Shown here in pieces: positions 1-10,624 of a DNA stretch of 64,000 nt (within the stretch, counting starts at the first letter, position 1; every line of letters starts with the position of its first letter). The notes under the pieces were generated by a model. The model had not been told where the DNA came from. It saw only the letters and a list, made by a program, of their open reading frames with translations, and made no database searches. This DNA comes from Leucaena leucocephala. Its lineage: Eukaryota > Streptophyta > Magnoliopsida > Fabales > Fabaceae. Position numbers and translations under genes: made by a program. The DNA lies in contig CM073562.1 of NCBI GenBank assembly GCA_037074615.1, positions 12,199,001-12,263,000 on the forward strand, in the 5' to 3' direction.

Positions 1-258
1 CACAAAGATGTCTCAATCGAAACCCTAGGTCTAACATATACAAATCTCAAAACCTAAATCTAGGAAATCATAAATTTGTATAAAGGAAAATATCAAAACA
101 TAAAATTGTTCAACTCCTAACTCTAAAGCATAGAAACTCAAGCCACTACATCTCTCCTCAAGAACTTAGAAGGAAAATGATGGAATTATGGAAGAGATGA
201 AGATGATTGTGATGGTGGTGATTGGTGTGTTGAATAGAGGAGCCTTGGGGTCTTTTAT
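1..258 (-). repeat. LTR of family X, antisense, distal part
   Basis: This stretch is the reverse complement of about 19117-19380, inside the solo LTR in TNL B. It is the downstream half of an antisense LTR whose outer end lies before the window. A Tekay element interrupts it after base 258, and it resumes at 10625. The duplicated target TTTAT is at 254-258. I see no coding capacity. Whether the full copy is a solo LTR or part of a larger element cannot be judged because its other end is missing. Confidence 0.85.
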
Positions 259-323
259 TGTTATGATTATGAATTTAATTAACGGTTATATGTATATTCA
301 TTGTAGAATATTTCGAATGGGAA

Positions 324-407
324 GTGTTAGCCGAATGGTTCAAGAGGCGAGGGAAAAAACGTTTGGCCAGCGTTCGAGTCGCAGCGAAAGCGGAGGTGAT
401 TTTTTTT
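324..407 (+). promoter_or_regulatory. tRNA-like A box, B box and oligo-T inside the LTR
   Basis: TAGCCGAATGGTTCA (328-342) resembles a Pol III A box of the tRNA-Leu/Ser type. GCGTTCGAGTC (370-380) resembles a B box about 43 bases downstream, and eight T (400-407) follow, as in a Pol III terminator. The same arrangement is in the 3' LTR near 8017-8101 and, diverged, in the solo LTR near 60261-60347. No clear tRNA cloverleaf is evident, so this is a tRNA-related or SINE-head-like segment rather than a tRNA gene. Function is inferred only. Confidence 0.45.
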
Positions 408-2247
408 CTCTCAGACGCGTGAAATGTCCATTTTGCCCCTCTGTCTATTTCGCACCGAACCTCTGCTTTTCTTCATCATTTTCATTCTTCCTTCCTGCGA
501 ACCGCGAGCAGAGATGGCAGGCTGTAGCGCGGGTAGGTACGGGACGGCAGAAGCTCAGCGGGCGGCGTGGGAGAAGAGTACACGGCACAGAAGTTCGGCT
601 GGACGCCTTTAAGAAGCATTCCGCCGATCCCTTCCATTCTGTCAACTTCGAGCTGTGGTGGCTGGAGAGTTTGGGTGGTGAGCGCAGGAGTGCTGCAGGT
701 TCGGTGTTCTAGCTATAGCGCCGGTAAACACTCCTTCCGGTGGACCACATCCAAGGTGAGCGCCGTCGCCGTGTAGCTTCTGTCTGGCACCATTTTTGTG
801 CTACTGTAGCAAATCCTCTGCTACTGTAGCAAGTCTGTGATTTCCAGTTCCGTCTTGTTTCTGCCGTGATTCCATTCGGGAAGTGAAGTGGTAAGCTCCT
901 TGGTCCACATTCTATATGCAGTTCCATCTTTCCTCTTAAGCGGTTGCAGAGTGACCGAGCTCACTCATTTCTATTCAGTGCCATCACCGCTGCTCTGTTT
1001 TAGGCCGTTGCCGTGAGTGCTAGAGGAAGTGGATTGACGCTGTGTACTGTCATCTTCCTGCTTTGTTCCGTGAGTCGGTTGCGGTGACTTCTCAATAGTG
1101 AGAAGGGTGGTAAGTTTCACCCTTTTTCCTTAGTTTTTCCGTGATCATGCTTATGGTTCTGGCGTTGTGAACTTGTGGATTTGGGTAAAGGTTTCTGTCG
1201 CAATGTGTTTAATCTTTGGAAGCATGCTGGGTTGCTGCAGTGTTATATATATGTTTGTCATACTGTGCTCGCGGGTTCTGTGAAGATATGCATTTTGGGT
1301 GCTGCCAATAGTTTTGAACGATGAGCATTTCTGTCACTTTGTTTCTGTGGGTTGTGCGCTGTGTATGTGCCTGTTATGCAGCTGTGGTGAGTGCATGGTT
1401 ATGTTGACAAAGGGATGAGGAAACAAAAACATGTGGTTATATGGAATGAGGTTACGGTTATGAGTTAGAAAGAAAGAAGATAAAGGAAATAGAGTTGCTT
1501 TTGATAGGAATATGTATATATATATGAAATAGGAAACTAATGGAAGTGAATTGTTAGAATTAAGTAGTTGGGAGAGAAATTTTGAAAGTTGTAAAGTTGT
1601 GCAAAAGGGTGTGTTCAAGGTGTAGAAATGATTAAGTGTTTGCCTTTAGATTTGGCTGTAGTTTCAAGGTGATTTAGTCCTGTTGGAGCTTTGAATAGAA
1701 TATTAATACTATTTCGGAATACCAGGGGACGAGAAGTAATCTTGTAACAAGTGTTTGGTGGGAGGAGTAGCGGTATAGGAACGCGGCAGGTGAGTGAATA
1801 ACGTTCCCTAAAATTTATATTTTCAAATGCATTGTCATTTCAAATGATGAATTTCAAAATATGGATTTCGAAAAGCAAGTTTTATGAAAGTATGATTTAA
1901 ATCGTTAGAAATGATTTTCTTTCGATCGATTTACAAAAGATTATGATTATGCATGAAAATGGATAAAGAGGCTTTAGAAAAAGATTTGACAGTGAACTGA
2001 TGTTATTCATGAAATATTCCTATGTTAATTGCATATGTTTTTACAGTAAACTTGATTTTGAATGTTCATGCTGGGGTTTTTTGAAATTCAAAGTGGCTTT
2101 ATCAATGATTATGGTATTTGAAACGATTGAGATCATTACATGTGAAAAGGGCCTCACGCATGATGGAAATGTTTTAGGACGGAATACAGAACGCTGGTTG
2201 CTAACAGCAGTACTGTTAGTCCTTGGTGCACCTTGGTATTCGAGCTC

Positions 2248-2429
2248 GACAGTTTGTGGCATAGCCACCAGAATTATTTCGTGGGATTCGTTCTCACGAC
2301 AGTTTGTGGCCTTGAGCCACCAGAATTATTTCGTGGGATTTATTCTCGCGACAGTTTGTGGCATAGCCACCAGAATTATTTCGTGGGATTCGTTCTCGCG
2401 ACAGTTAGTGGCTTCGAGCCACCAGAATG
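2248..2429 (+). repeat. about 50-bp tandem repeat in the 5' LTR, four units
   Basis: Four units start with GACAGTT(T/A)GTGGC at 2248, 2298, 2350 and 2400. Each contains a GCCACCAGAAT segment, and all but the last the phrase TATTTCGTGGGATT. The 3' LTR has three units (from 9943, 9993 and 10045). This accounts for the length difference between the LTRs and indicates replication slippage or unequal exchange after or during insertion. Confidence 0.9.
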
Positions 2430-2984
2430 GTTAGTTACCCTCGTGGACTGTGTGTCCACGTCTGTTTTCGTTCTGTTGAAGTCCTACAGAAAGATTATGG
2501 TTTTGAAGAGATTATTTTGAATGAGTTATTTAAAGCAGTTAGTTCATACGGTTATTTCCCTGAAATACAAATGTTTACGAAAAGATTTGCATTAGAGTAT
2601 GAAGTGTTAAGAAATACATTTTTAAGATGATTATGTATTGATTATTTTCCGCATTCTTTTGAATCATGTTTTTGGGACGTTATTCACGAGTAGATTTTTG
2701 GCTTCAGATAGTGCAGGTGACCCTAATTCTCCAGCTAAGCGGTAAAGAGCCTTGCTGTCGATCTGAAGCTTCGTTTGATAAATACTACTTTTGATGTAAT
2801 TGCTTTTTAAGAACTTTGATTATTTTGGAAAGGATAATGCTCTGCATGAACCTTAGAAAATGTTGTATGATTTTGAAAAATGCTATGGAGAATTTAAAGG
2901 TTTTACTTAAAATGCTAGGCTTTCAGAATATGATGTATTTATATTCTGTGCCGGTCACGGTCCAAAAATAGGGACGTGACAGTT

Positions 2985-2998
2985 TGGTATCAGAGCCA
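2985..2998 (+). other. Primer-binding site, initiator tRNA-Met
   Basis: TGGTATCAGAGCCA starts three bases after the 5' LTR. It is complementary to the 3' end of plant initiator tRNA-Met, the usual primer for Tekay-type gypsy elements. Confidence 0.93.
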
Positions 2999-3189
2999 AA
3001 GTTTTTCTATGGTTAAGCAGAGCAGAGATACTTCGGTGGGGTCTCAATTATCGTTATGAGCCCGGGCATAACTATAGTTGTGGCATCTCTGAAGATCTCT
3101 AAAAGAAATTCAAAAGTGGTGTTTTCCTATGATTTCAGAAACGTATTTATTTATAAACTAAATATTTTCTATGTTTTATGAATAGTTAA

Positions 3190-3471
3190 ATGCCGCCTAG
3201 ACGAGTTCAGTCTAGAGGGAGCTTTAGGGCTTCGGATCAAGGCTCTGCTCAGCGAAGTGATTTGCCTCCTCGAGGCCGAGGACAGGGTCGTAGGGGAGCT
3301 AGGGTTCGAGGAGGTCGACCCTTTAGACCTCTTCAGGAAATTCTATCTGAGGCAGAACCATCTCACCCACAGTCTCCTGAGATCTCTACGTCCTCTAGGC
3401 ATGAGACTCAGATAGAGACACCCCAGGTTATAGAGGAAGAATCCATCGCAGTCAGCTATCAGAGTTTATAA
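3190..3471 (+). pseudogene. gag N-terminal segment (Tekay)
   Basis: The frame opens at the first ATG of the internal region and encodes a 93-residue arginine- and glycine-rich head (MPPRR start, RGRGQGRRGARVRGGR run). Such basic tails precede the capsid in Tekay Gag. It ends at a TAA (3469-3471), while the downstream Gag frame is read in another phase from just before that point. A small indel near 3450-3470 therefore separates it from the rest of Gag. I chose this start because there is no earlier in-frame ATG after the primer-binding site. Confidence 0.8.
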
Positions 3472-3473
3472 AG

Positions 3474-6218
3474 TTGGATCCTCCGAAGTTCTCAGGGTTT
3501 GATTCTCGAGAGGAACCCATGGAGTTCCTGGAAGGAATTGAGAAGAGATGCCGAGCTTTGAGATGCCCATATGTGCAATACGTGGAGTTTGCCTTGTTTC
3601 GACTTGAGGGGATTGCGAATGCGTGGAGTAAGACGGTACCAGGATTTCAGGGGGATAGAGTAGCATTATTGTCATGGGCAGATTTTAAGGATCTTTTCCT
3701 GAAACGTTTTCTTCCCCAGAGCAAGAAGGATACTAGAGTTAAAGAATTTCTTCTGTTGAAGTGTACTTCTGGGATGTCTGTGGCTGAGTATGACAGAAGA
3801 TTTACTGAACTTTCATCGTATGCATCTACCTTGATTCCGTCAGAAAGGGATAGAATCTGCAGGTTTATTCAGGGATTACCGTTACATATTCATGATGCTG
3901 TGGCCCCGATGCTGAATCATTTTGCTTCTTATGCTGATGTGGTTGACTGTGCTTTGAGAATTGAGTTGAGGCACATGGAAGAAGAAGGGGTTTCTAAGAA
4001 GCAGAAGACTGGGAGCGAAAAGGTCCAAGGATCTTCATTTAAGGGTAACCGCCCTCAGGGCCAACCCTCGTCAGCTGATATGCGGCCAGCGCCCAGATCT
4101 TATAGATCTTCTGTGGGCATTCCTGATTCAGGACCGAAGTTTGGAGGTACTAGACCTCAGTCTGGGGGGAGCCAGACTAGTTATTCCAGGCCTACCTATA
4201 ATATGTGTGGGAAGCACCATTTAGGGGTTTGTCTGAAGACCTTGGGGGTGTGTTATGGTTGTGGACAGCCGGGTCACATGAAGAAAGAGTGTCTGTTTGC
4301 TCAATCAACCTCGAGTTATGGATCAGCTAGACCTTCTCCCCACCCTACTACTTTTGTAGCTCCGTCTGTGGGAGCAACTTCTGCCTCTATGGGTAGAGGT
4401 ACATCAGGACAACCTCCAAAGAAGAGAGCACAACCTTCAGGCCAAGGTCAAGCTAGGGTTTACGCAATGACAAGGCAAGATGCTCGGGCTTCTAATGCTG
4501 TGGTCACAGGTATTATCTCTATATGTTCTCAAAAGGCTTATGCATTGTTTGACCCTGGTTCGACACACTCTTATATTTCAAAATATTTTGCTAAGATGAT
4601 GGATAAGAATTCAGTTAGACTTGATTGTCCTTTCACTGTGGCTACCCCTGTTGGGGAATCTTTGTCAGTTTCACAAGTGTACAAATCTTGTGAAGTGTCT
4701 GTTGAGGGTAGAGAAAGTTTTGTCGATTTGATGATACTGGATATGATAGACTTTGATGTCATACTGGGCATGGATTGGTTAGCTTCATGCTATGCTACGG
4801 TGGATTGTCACCTGAAAGTGGTAAAGTTTAACTTTCTGGATGAAACTTCGTTTGTGTTGTTTGGAAACGAAGTAGATAAGCCAACAAACTTAATCTCTGC
4901 TTTAAAAGCCCAGCAAATGTTGGCAAAAGGTTGTCAGGGATTTTTGGCGGTAATCCAAGATGTTGATAGGCCTACTGTCAGCTTAGACCAAATTCCTATT
5001 GTTCAGGAATTTCCTGATGTTTTTCCAGAGGAATTGCCGGGGTTACCCCCAGATCGAGAGATAGAATTTAGTATTGACGTCATTCCTGGTACGCAGCCAA
5101 TTTCTATTCCGCCCTATAGAATGGCGCCGTCTGAGTTAAGGGAATTAAAAAGTCAGTTACAAGAACTGCTAGATAAGGGGTTCGTACGACCTAGTACTTC
5201 TCCTTGGGGTGCACCAGTGTTATTTGTCAAGAAAAAGGATGGATCGATGAGATTGTGCATTGATTATCGACAGCTTAACAAGGTGACAGTAAAGAACAAG
5301 TACCCGTTGCTGCGCATCGATGATTTGTTCGATCAATTGCAAGGAGCGCAGTACTTTTCAAAAGTAGACCTGCGATCAGGGTATCATCAGTTGAAGATTA
5401 AGAAGGAAGACATTCCAAAAATAGCATTTAGGACTCGTTATGGTCATTATGAATTCTTAGTAATGTCCTTTGGTTTGACAAATGCTCCTGCGGCATTCAT
5501 GGATTTAATGAATCGAGTATTCAGAGAATTCCTGGATAAGTTTGTGATCGTGTTCATTGATGATATCTTGGTTTATTCCAAGAGTGCGGAAGAGCATGAA
5601 CATCATTTGCGGATAGTGTTGCAGAGATTGAGAGAACATCAACTCTATGCTAAACTTTCCAAGTGTGAGTTTTGGTTAACTGAGGTCACTTTCTTAGGGC
5701 ATGTGGTGTCGAGAGATGGCATCCAAGTTGATCCTAGTAAGGTTGAGGCAGTTAAAAGCTGGCCACGACCTACTACGGTAACTGAGATTCAAAGTTTCTT
5801 AGGTCTTGCAGGATACTATCGCCGTTTTGTGCAGGATTTTTCAAGAATAGCAGCTCCAATGACAAGGCTAACCCAAAAGAATGTGAAGTTCGTGTGGGAT
5901 GAGGAATGCGATGCAAGTTTTCAAAAGTTAAAAGAATCTTTGACCTCTGCTCCAGTGCTAAGTTTACCTTCAGGAGTTGGTGGGTATACAGTGTATTGTG
6001 ATGCTTCTCGGATTGGGCTAGGCTGTGTGTTAATGCAAGATGGTCGAGTTATTGCCTATGCCTCTAGAAAGCTTAAGTTGCATGAGCAGAATTATCCAAC
6101 TCATGATTTAGAGATGGCTGCGGTGGTGTTTGCTCTAAAGATTTGGAGACATTATCTGTACGGAGAAACCTGTGAGATTTTCACGGATCACAAAAGCCTT
6201 AAGTACATCTTTGAATAG
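3474..6218 (+). pseudogene. gag-pol: capsid, zinc knuckle, protease, RT, start of RNase H
   Basis: This 914-codon open stretch begins in mid-Gag at a TTG, because the true start is upstream in another phase. Domains in order are a Retrotrans_gag capsid (about residues 40-140), a CX2CX4HX4C zinc knuckle (CYGCGQPGHMKKEC, about 260-273), an aspartic protease with active-site motif DPGST near 360, where DSG or DTG is usual, and RT with FIDDILVYSK near 694-703. RNase H begins near residue 830 with YCDAS and reaches TDHKSLKYIF. It stops at TAG (6216-6218), where related elements carry glutamine, so CAG to TAG is the likely change. The product would replicate the element through reverse transcription in cytoplasmic particles. 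It is not functional as it stands. Confidence 0.92.
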
Positions 6219-6224
6219 AAGGAT

Positions 6225-6776
6225 TTGAATCTCAGGCAGAGAAGGTGGATGGAGTTGTTAAAGGATTATGATTGTACGATTCTGTACCATCCAGGGAAGG
6301 CGAACGTTATGGCTGATGCTTTAAGTAGGAAGTCTATGAATAGTTTAGCCCACATTAAGATGGAGAGAAGACCGTTGGTACAGGAGATTCATAAAGTTGA
6401 ACAAGAGGGAGTCATATTTGAAATTGCTGATAAGGGAGTATTTTTGGCTCATTTGCAGGCTCATTCCTCATTATGTGATCAGATTAAGGAAGCTCAGTAT
6501 TCAGACCCGAAGTTGTGCGAGTTGAGGGATTCAGTTAAAGACAGAAGTAATTCAGAATTTATGATTGATCAGGAAGGTGTTTTGAGGTTTGAGGGTAGAA
6601 TTTGTGTGCCACAAGTTCAGGAGTTGAGAAGGCTAATTCTTGAAGAAGCTCATCATTCTACCTATACTATCCACCCTGGTATAACTAAGATGTACCAAGA
6701 TTTGAAACAGTTGTTTTGGTGGCATGGTATGAAGAATGATGTGGCGAATTTTGTTGCACATTGTTTAGTGTGCTAA
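6225..6776 (+). pseudogene. pol: end of RNase H and integrase zinc domain
   Basis: This continues the same reading phase after the TAG at 6216. It opens with the conserved connection LRQRRWMELLKDYD, then HPGKANVMADALSRK, which closes RNase H and the linker. It ends with the HHCC zinc-binding domain of integrase (HH near 6650, CLVC near 6765-6776). The frame stops at TAA (6774-6776), immediately after the second zinc cysteine codon. Relatives have glutamine there, so this is a second likely C-to-T nonsense change (CAA to TAA). Confidence 0.88.
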
Positions 6777-6821
6777 CAAGTTAAGGCGGAACATCAGAAG
6801 CTGGCAGGACCGTTACAACGG

Positions 6822-7901
6822 TTGGAGATACCTGAATGGAAGTGGGAAAACATAACTATGGATTTTATCGTGGGATTGCCCCGTACTGCTAGAGGTTTTA
6901 ATTCTATTTGGGTAATTGTTGATAGATTGACCAAGTCTGCTCATTTTCTACCAGTGAAGACGACGTACAGTGTGGCTAGATACGCTGAGATTTACATTGA
7001 GGAGATCTTGCGGTTACACGGAGTCCCAGTATCTATCATTTCAGATAGAGGGCCCCAGTTTACTTCTCAATTTTGGAAATCATTTCAGAAAGCTTTGGGC
7101 ACTCGATTGAATCTTAGCACTGCTTTTCATCCTCAGACTGATGGACAGTCAGAGAGGACAATCCAGATAGTTGAGGATATGTTGAGGTCCTGTGTCATGG
7201 ATTTTGGCGGAAGTTGGGACAAACATTTACCGTTAGTAGAATTTGCCTATAATAATAGTTATCAATCAAGTATTCAAATGGCACCATTTGAGGCGTTGTA
7301 CGGGAGGCAGTGTAGATCTCCAATTGGATGGTTCGAAGTTGGAGACGGAATGATATTAGGGCCTGATTTGGTTCAAGATGCTAAAGAAAAGGTGAAGGTG
7401 ATTCAACAAAGGTTGTTGGCGGCTCAAAGTCGACAGAAATCTTATGCAGATCATCGTCGTAGGGAATTAGAGTTCATGGCTGGAGATAAAGTGTTTTTAA
7501 GAGTGTCACCAATGAAAGGGGTTATGAGATTTGGTAAAAAGGGTAAGTTAAGTCCGAGGTTTATCGGCCCCTTTGAGATTTTGGATAAAGTAGGTGCAGT
7601 AGCTTATCGATTAGCCTTACCACCAGAGCTATCAGAGATACATCCGGTGTTTCATGTATCGATGTTGCGGAAGTACTTGTATGATTCCTCCCATGTTGTC
7701 GAATATCAGGAAGTTCAGGTGAACGAGGACCTGTCATATGATGAATATCCGTTAGCTATTATTGATCGACAAGTAAGGAAGTTGCGGTCAAAGGAGATTC
7801 CTTCAGTAAAGGTGTTATGGCGAAACCATTCAGAGGAAGAAGCTACTTGGGAGTTAGAGAGTGAGATACGAATCAAATACCCGCAATTATTTCAAACTTA
7901 G
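6822..7901 (+). pseudogene. pol: integrase core and chromodomain
   Basis: This is the last 359 codons of Pol in the same phase. The integrase core shows the acidic triad: D in WVIVDRLTKSAHF, D in ISDRGPQF, then exactly 35 residues to E in DGQSERT. A GPFEIL motif near residue 250 belongs to the integrase C-terminal part. The final 50 residues (VKVLWRNH, EATWE, YPQLF) match the chromodomain-like tail that places the element in the chromoviruses. Integrase would insert the cDNA, and such tails are thought to guide it to heterochromatin. This segment is intact but separated from the rest by stop codons. Confidence 0.92.
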
Positions 7902-7938
7902 GTGTGTATATTTTCAAATTCGGAGGACCGAATTTCTT

Positions 7939-7950
7939 AAGAGGGGAAGA
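7939..7950 (+). other. Polypurine tract of the Tekay element
   Basis: AAGAGGGGAAGA lies one base before the 3' LTR and primes plus-strand DNA synthesis in LTR retrotransposons. Confidence 0.9.
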
Positions 7951-7951
7951 A

Positions 7952-10624
7952 TGTTATGATTATGAATTTAATTAACGGTTATATGTATATTCATTGTAGA
8001 ATATTTCGAATGGGAAGTGTTAGCCGAATGGTTCAAGAGGCGAGGGAAAAAATGTTTGGCCAGCGTTCGAGTTGCAGCGAAAGCGGAGGTGATTTTTTTT
8101 CTCTCAGATGCGTGAAATGTCCATTTCGCCCCTCTGTCTATTTCGCACCAAACCTCTGCTTTTCTTCATCATTTTCATTCTTCCTTCCTGCGAGCCGCGA
8201 GCAGAGATGGCAGGCTGCAGCGCGGGTAGGTGCGGGACGGCAGAAGCTCAGCGGGCGGCGTGGGAGAAGAGTACACGGCACGGAAGTTCGGCTGGACGCC
8301 TTTAAGAAGCATTCCGCCGATCCCTTCCATTCTGTCAACTTCGAGCTGTGGTGGCTGGAGAGTTTGGGTGGTGAGTGCAGGAGTGCCGCGGGTTCGGTGT
8401 TCTAGCTATAGCGCCAGTAAACACTCCTTCCGGTGGACCACATCCAAGGTGAGCGCCGTCGCCGTGTAGCTTCTGTCCGGCACCATTTTCGTGCTACTGT
8501 AGCAAATCCTCTGCTACTGTAGCAAGTCTGTGATTTCCAGTTCCGTCTTGTTTCTGCCGTGATTCCATTCGGGAAGTGAAGTGGTAAGCTCCTTGGTCCA
8601 CATTCTATATGCAGTTCCATCTTTCCTCTTAAGCGGTTGCAGAGTGACCGAGCTCACTCATTTCTGTTCAGTGCCGTCACCGCTGCTCTGTTTCAGGCCG
8701 TTGCCGTGAGTGCTAGAGGAAGTGGATTGACGCTGTGCACTGTCATCTTCCTGCTTTGTTCCGTGAGTCGGTTGCGGTGACTTCTCAATAGTGAGAAGGG
8801 TGGTAAGTTTCACCCTTTTTCCTTAGTTTTTCCGTGATCATGCTTATGGTTCTGGCGTTGTGAACTTGTGGATTTGGGTAAAGGTTTCTGTCGCAATGTG
8901 TTTAATCTTTGGAAGCATGCTGGGTTGCTGCAGTGTTATATATATATGTTTGTCATACTGTGCTCGCGGGTTCTGTGAAGATATGCATTTTGGGTGCTGC
9001 CAATAGTTTTGAACGATGAGCATTTCTGTCACTTTGTTTCTGTGGGTTGTGCGCTGTGTATGTGCCTGTTATGCTGCTGTGGTGAGTGCGTGGTTATGTT
9101 GACAAAGGGATGAGGAAACAAAAACATGTGGTTATGTGGAATGAGGTTACGGTTATGAGTTAGAAAGAAAGAAGATAAAGGAAATAGAGTTGCTTTTGAT
9201 AGGAATATGTATATATATATGAAATAGGAAACTAATGGAAGTGAATTGTTAGAATTAAGTAGTTGGGAGAGAAATTTTGAAAGTTGTAAAGTTGTGCAAA
9301 AGGGTGTGTTCAAGGTGTAGAAATGATTAAGTGTTTGCCTTTAGATTTGGCTGTAGTTTCAAGGTGATTTAGTCCTGTTGGAGCTTTGAATAGAATATTA
9401 ATACTATTTCGGAATACCATGGGACGAGAAGTAATCTTGTAACAAGTGTTTGGTGGGAGGAGTAGCGGTATAGGAACGCGGAAGGTGAGTGAATAACGTT
9501 CCCTAAAATTTATATTTTCAAATGCATTGTCATTTCAAATGATGAATTTCAAAATATGGATTTCGAAAAGCAAGTTTTATGAAAGTATGATTTAAATCGT
9601 TAGAAATGATTTTCTTTCGATCGATTTACAAAAGATTATGATTATGCATGAAAATGGATAAAGAGGCTTTAGAAAAAGATTTGACAGTGAACTGATGTTA
9701 TTCATGAAATATTCCTATGTTAATTGCATATGTTTTTACAGTAAACTTGATTTTGAATGTTCATGCTGGGGTTTTTTGAAATTCAAAGTGGCTTTATCAA
9801 TGATTATGGTATTTGAAACGATTGAGATCATTAAATGTGAAAAGGACCTCACGCATGATGAAAATGTTTTAGGACGGAATACAGAACGCTGGTTGCTAAC
9901 AGCAGTACTGTTAGTCCTTGGTGCACCTTGGTATTCGAGCTCGACAGTTTGTGGCATAGCCACTAGAATTATTTCGTGGGATTCGTTCTCGCGACAGTTT
10001 GTGGCCTTGAGCCACCAGAATTATTTCGTGGGATTTATTCTCGCGACAGTTTGTGGCATAGCCACCAGAATGGTTAGTTACCCTCGTGGACTGTGTGTCC
10101 ACGTCTGTTTTCGTTCTGTTGAAGTCCTACAGAAAGATTATGGTTTTGAAGAGATTATTTTGAATGAGTTATTTAAAGCAGTTAGTTCATACGGTTATTT
10201 CCCTGAAATACAAATGTTTACGAAAAGATTTGCATTAGAGTATGAAGTGTTAAGAAATACATTTTTAAGATGATTATGTATTGATTATTTTCCGCATTCT
10301 TTTGAATCATGTTTTTGGGACGTTATTCACGAGTAGATTTTTGGCTTCAGATAGTGCAGGTGACCCTAATTCTCTAGCTGAGCGGTAAAGAGCCTTGCTG
10401 TCGATCTGAAGCATCGTTTGATAAATACTACTTTTGATGTAATTGCTTTTTAAGAACTTTGATTATTTTGGAAAGGATAATGCTCTGCATGAACCTTAGA
10501 AAATGTTGTATGATTTTGAAAAATGCTATGGAGAATTTAAAGGTTTTACTTAAAATGCTAGGCTTTCAGAATATGATGTATTTATATTCTGTGCCGGTCA
10601 CGGTCCAAAAATAGGGACGTGACA
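7952..10624 (+). repeat. 3' LTR of the Tekay element
   Basis: This 2673-bp copy of the 5' LTR has three units of the 50-bp repeat instead of four. The target duplication TTTAT follows directly at 10625-10629. The tRNA-like segment is at about 8017-8101 and the donor-like AAG/GTGAGT at 9485. Confidence 0.95.

Larger units (their letters stand above)
259..2981 (+). repeat. 5' LTR of the Tekay element
   Basis: This 2723-bp LTR runs from TG to CA and is about 98-99 percent identical to 7952-10624. It is 50 bp longer because it has one more copy of a roughly 50-bp tandem repeat (2248-2429). It contains two closely spaced GCTACTGTAGC palindromes near 800-830, a tRNA-like segment near 328-407, and a CAG/GTGAGT donor-like site at 1790. 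Short open frames here are not conserved genes. Confidence 0.95.
259..10624 (+). mobile_element. Ty3/gypsy retrotransposon, Tekay/Del chromovirus type
   Basis: The element has direct LTRs beginning TGTTATGATT and ending GACGTGACA, a primer-binding site matching initiator tRNA-Met, gag-pol coding sequence, a polypurine tract, and a perfect 5-bp target duplication TTTAT (254-258 and 10625-10629). Pol order is protease, reverse transcriptase, RNase H, integrase, followed by a C-terminal chromodomain-like segment. That order and the large LTRs fit the Tekay/Del chromoviruses. A hand comparison of the LTRs finds roughly thirty substitutions over 2.67 kb, about 1 percent and mostly transitions, so the insertion is young. 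One frameshift and two stop codons break the reading frame, so it is probably non-autonomous now. It sits inside the antisense family X LTR. Confidence 0.95.

Noticed and set aside
324..407. A genuine tRNA gene
   Set aside because: The boxes and T-run fit, but no acceptor or anticodon stem pairs convincingly. It is reported as tRNA-like only.
188..712. Open frame of 174 codons at the start of the first LTR
   Set aside because: It crosses the LTR border at 259 and is repeated in altered form in the 3' LTR. The product has no domain, so it is a chance frame in a GC-rich LTR leader.
2000..2434. Open frame in the 5' LTR with a repetitive C-terminus
   Set aside because: It arises from the 50-bp tandem repeat, and the 3' LTR version has a different length and ending.
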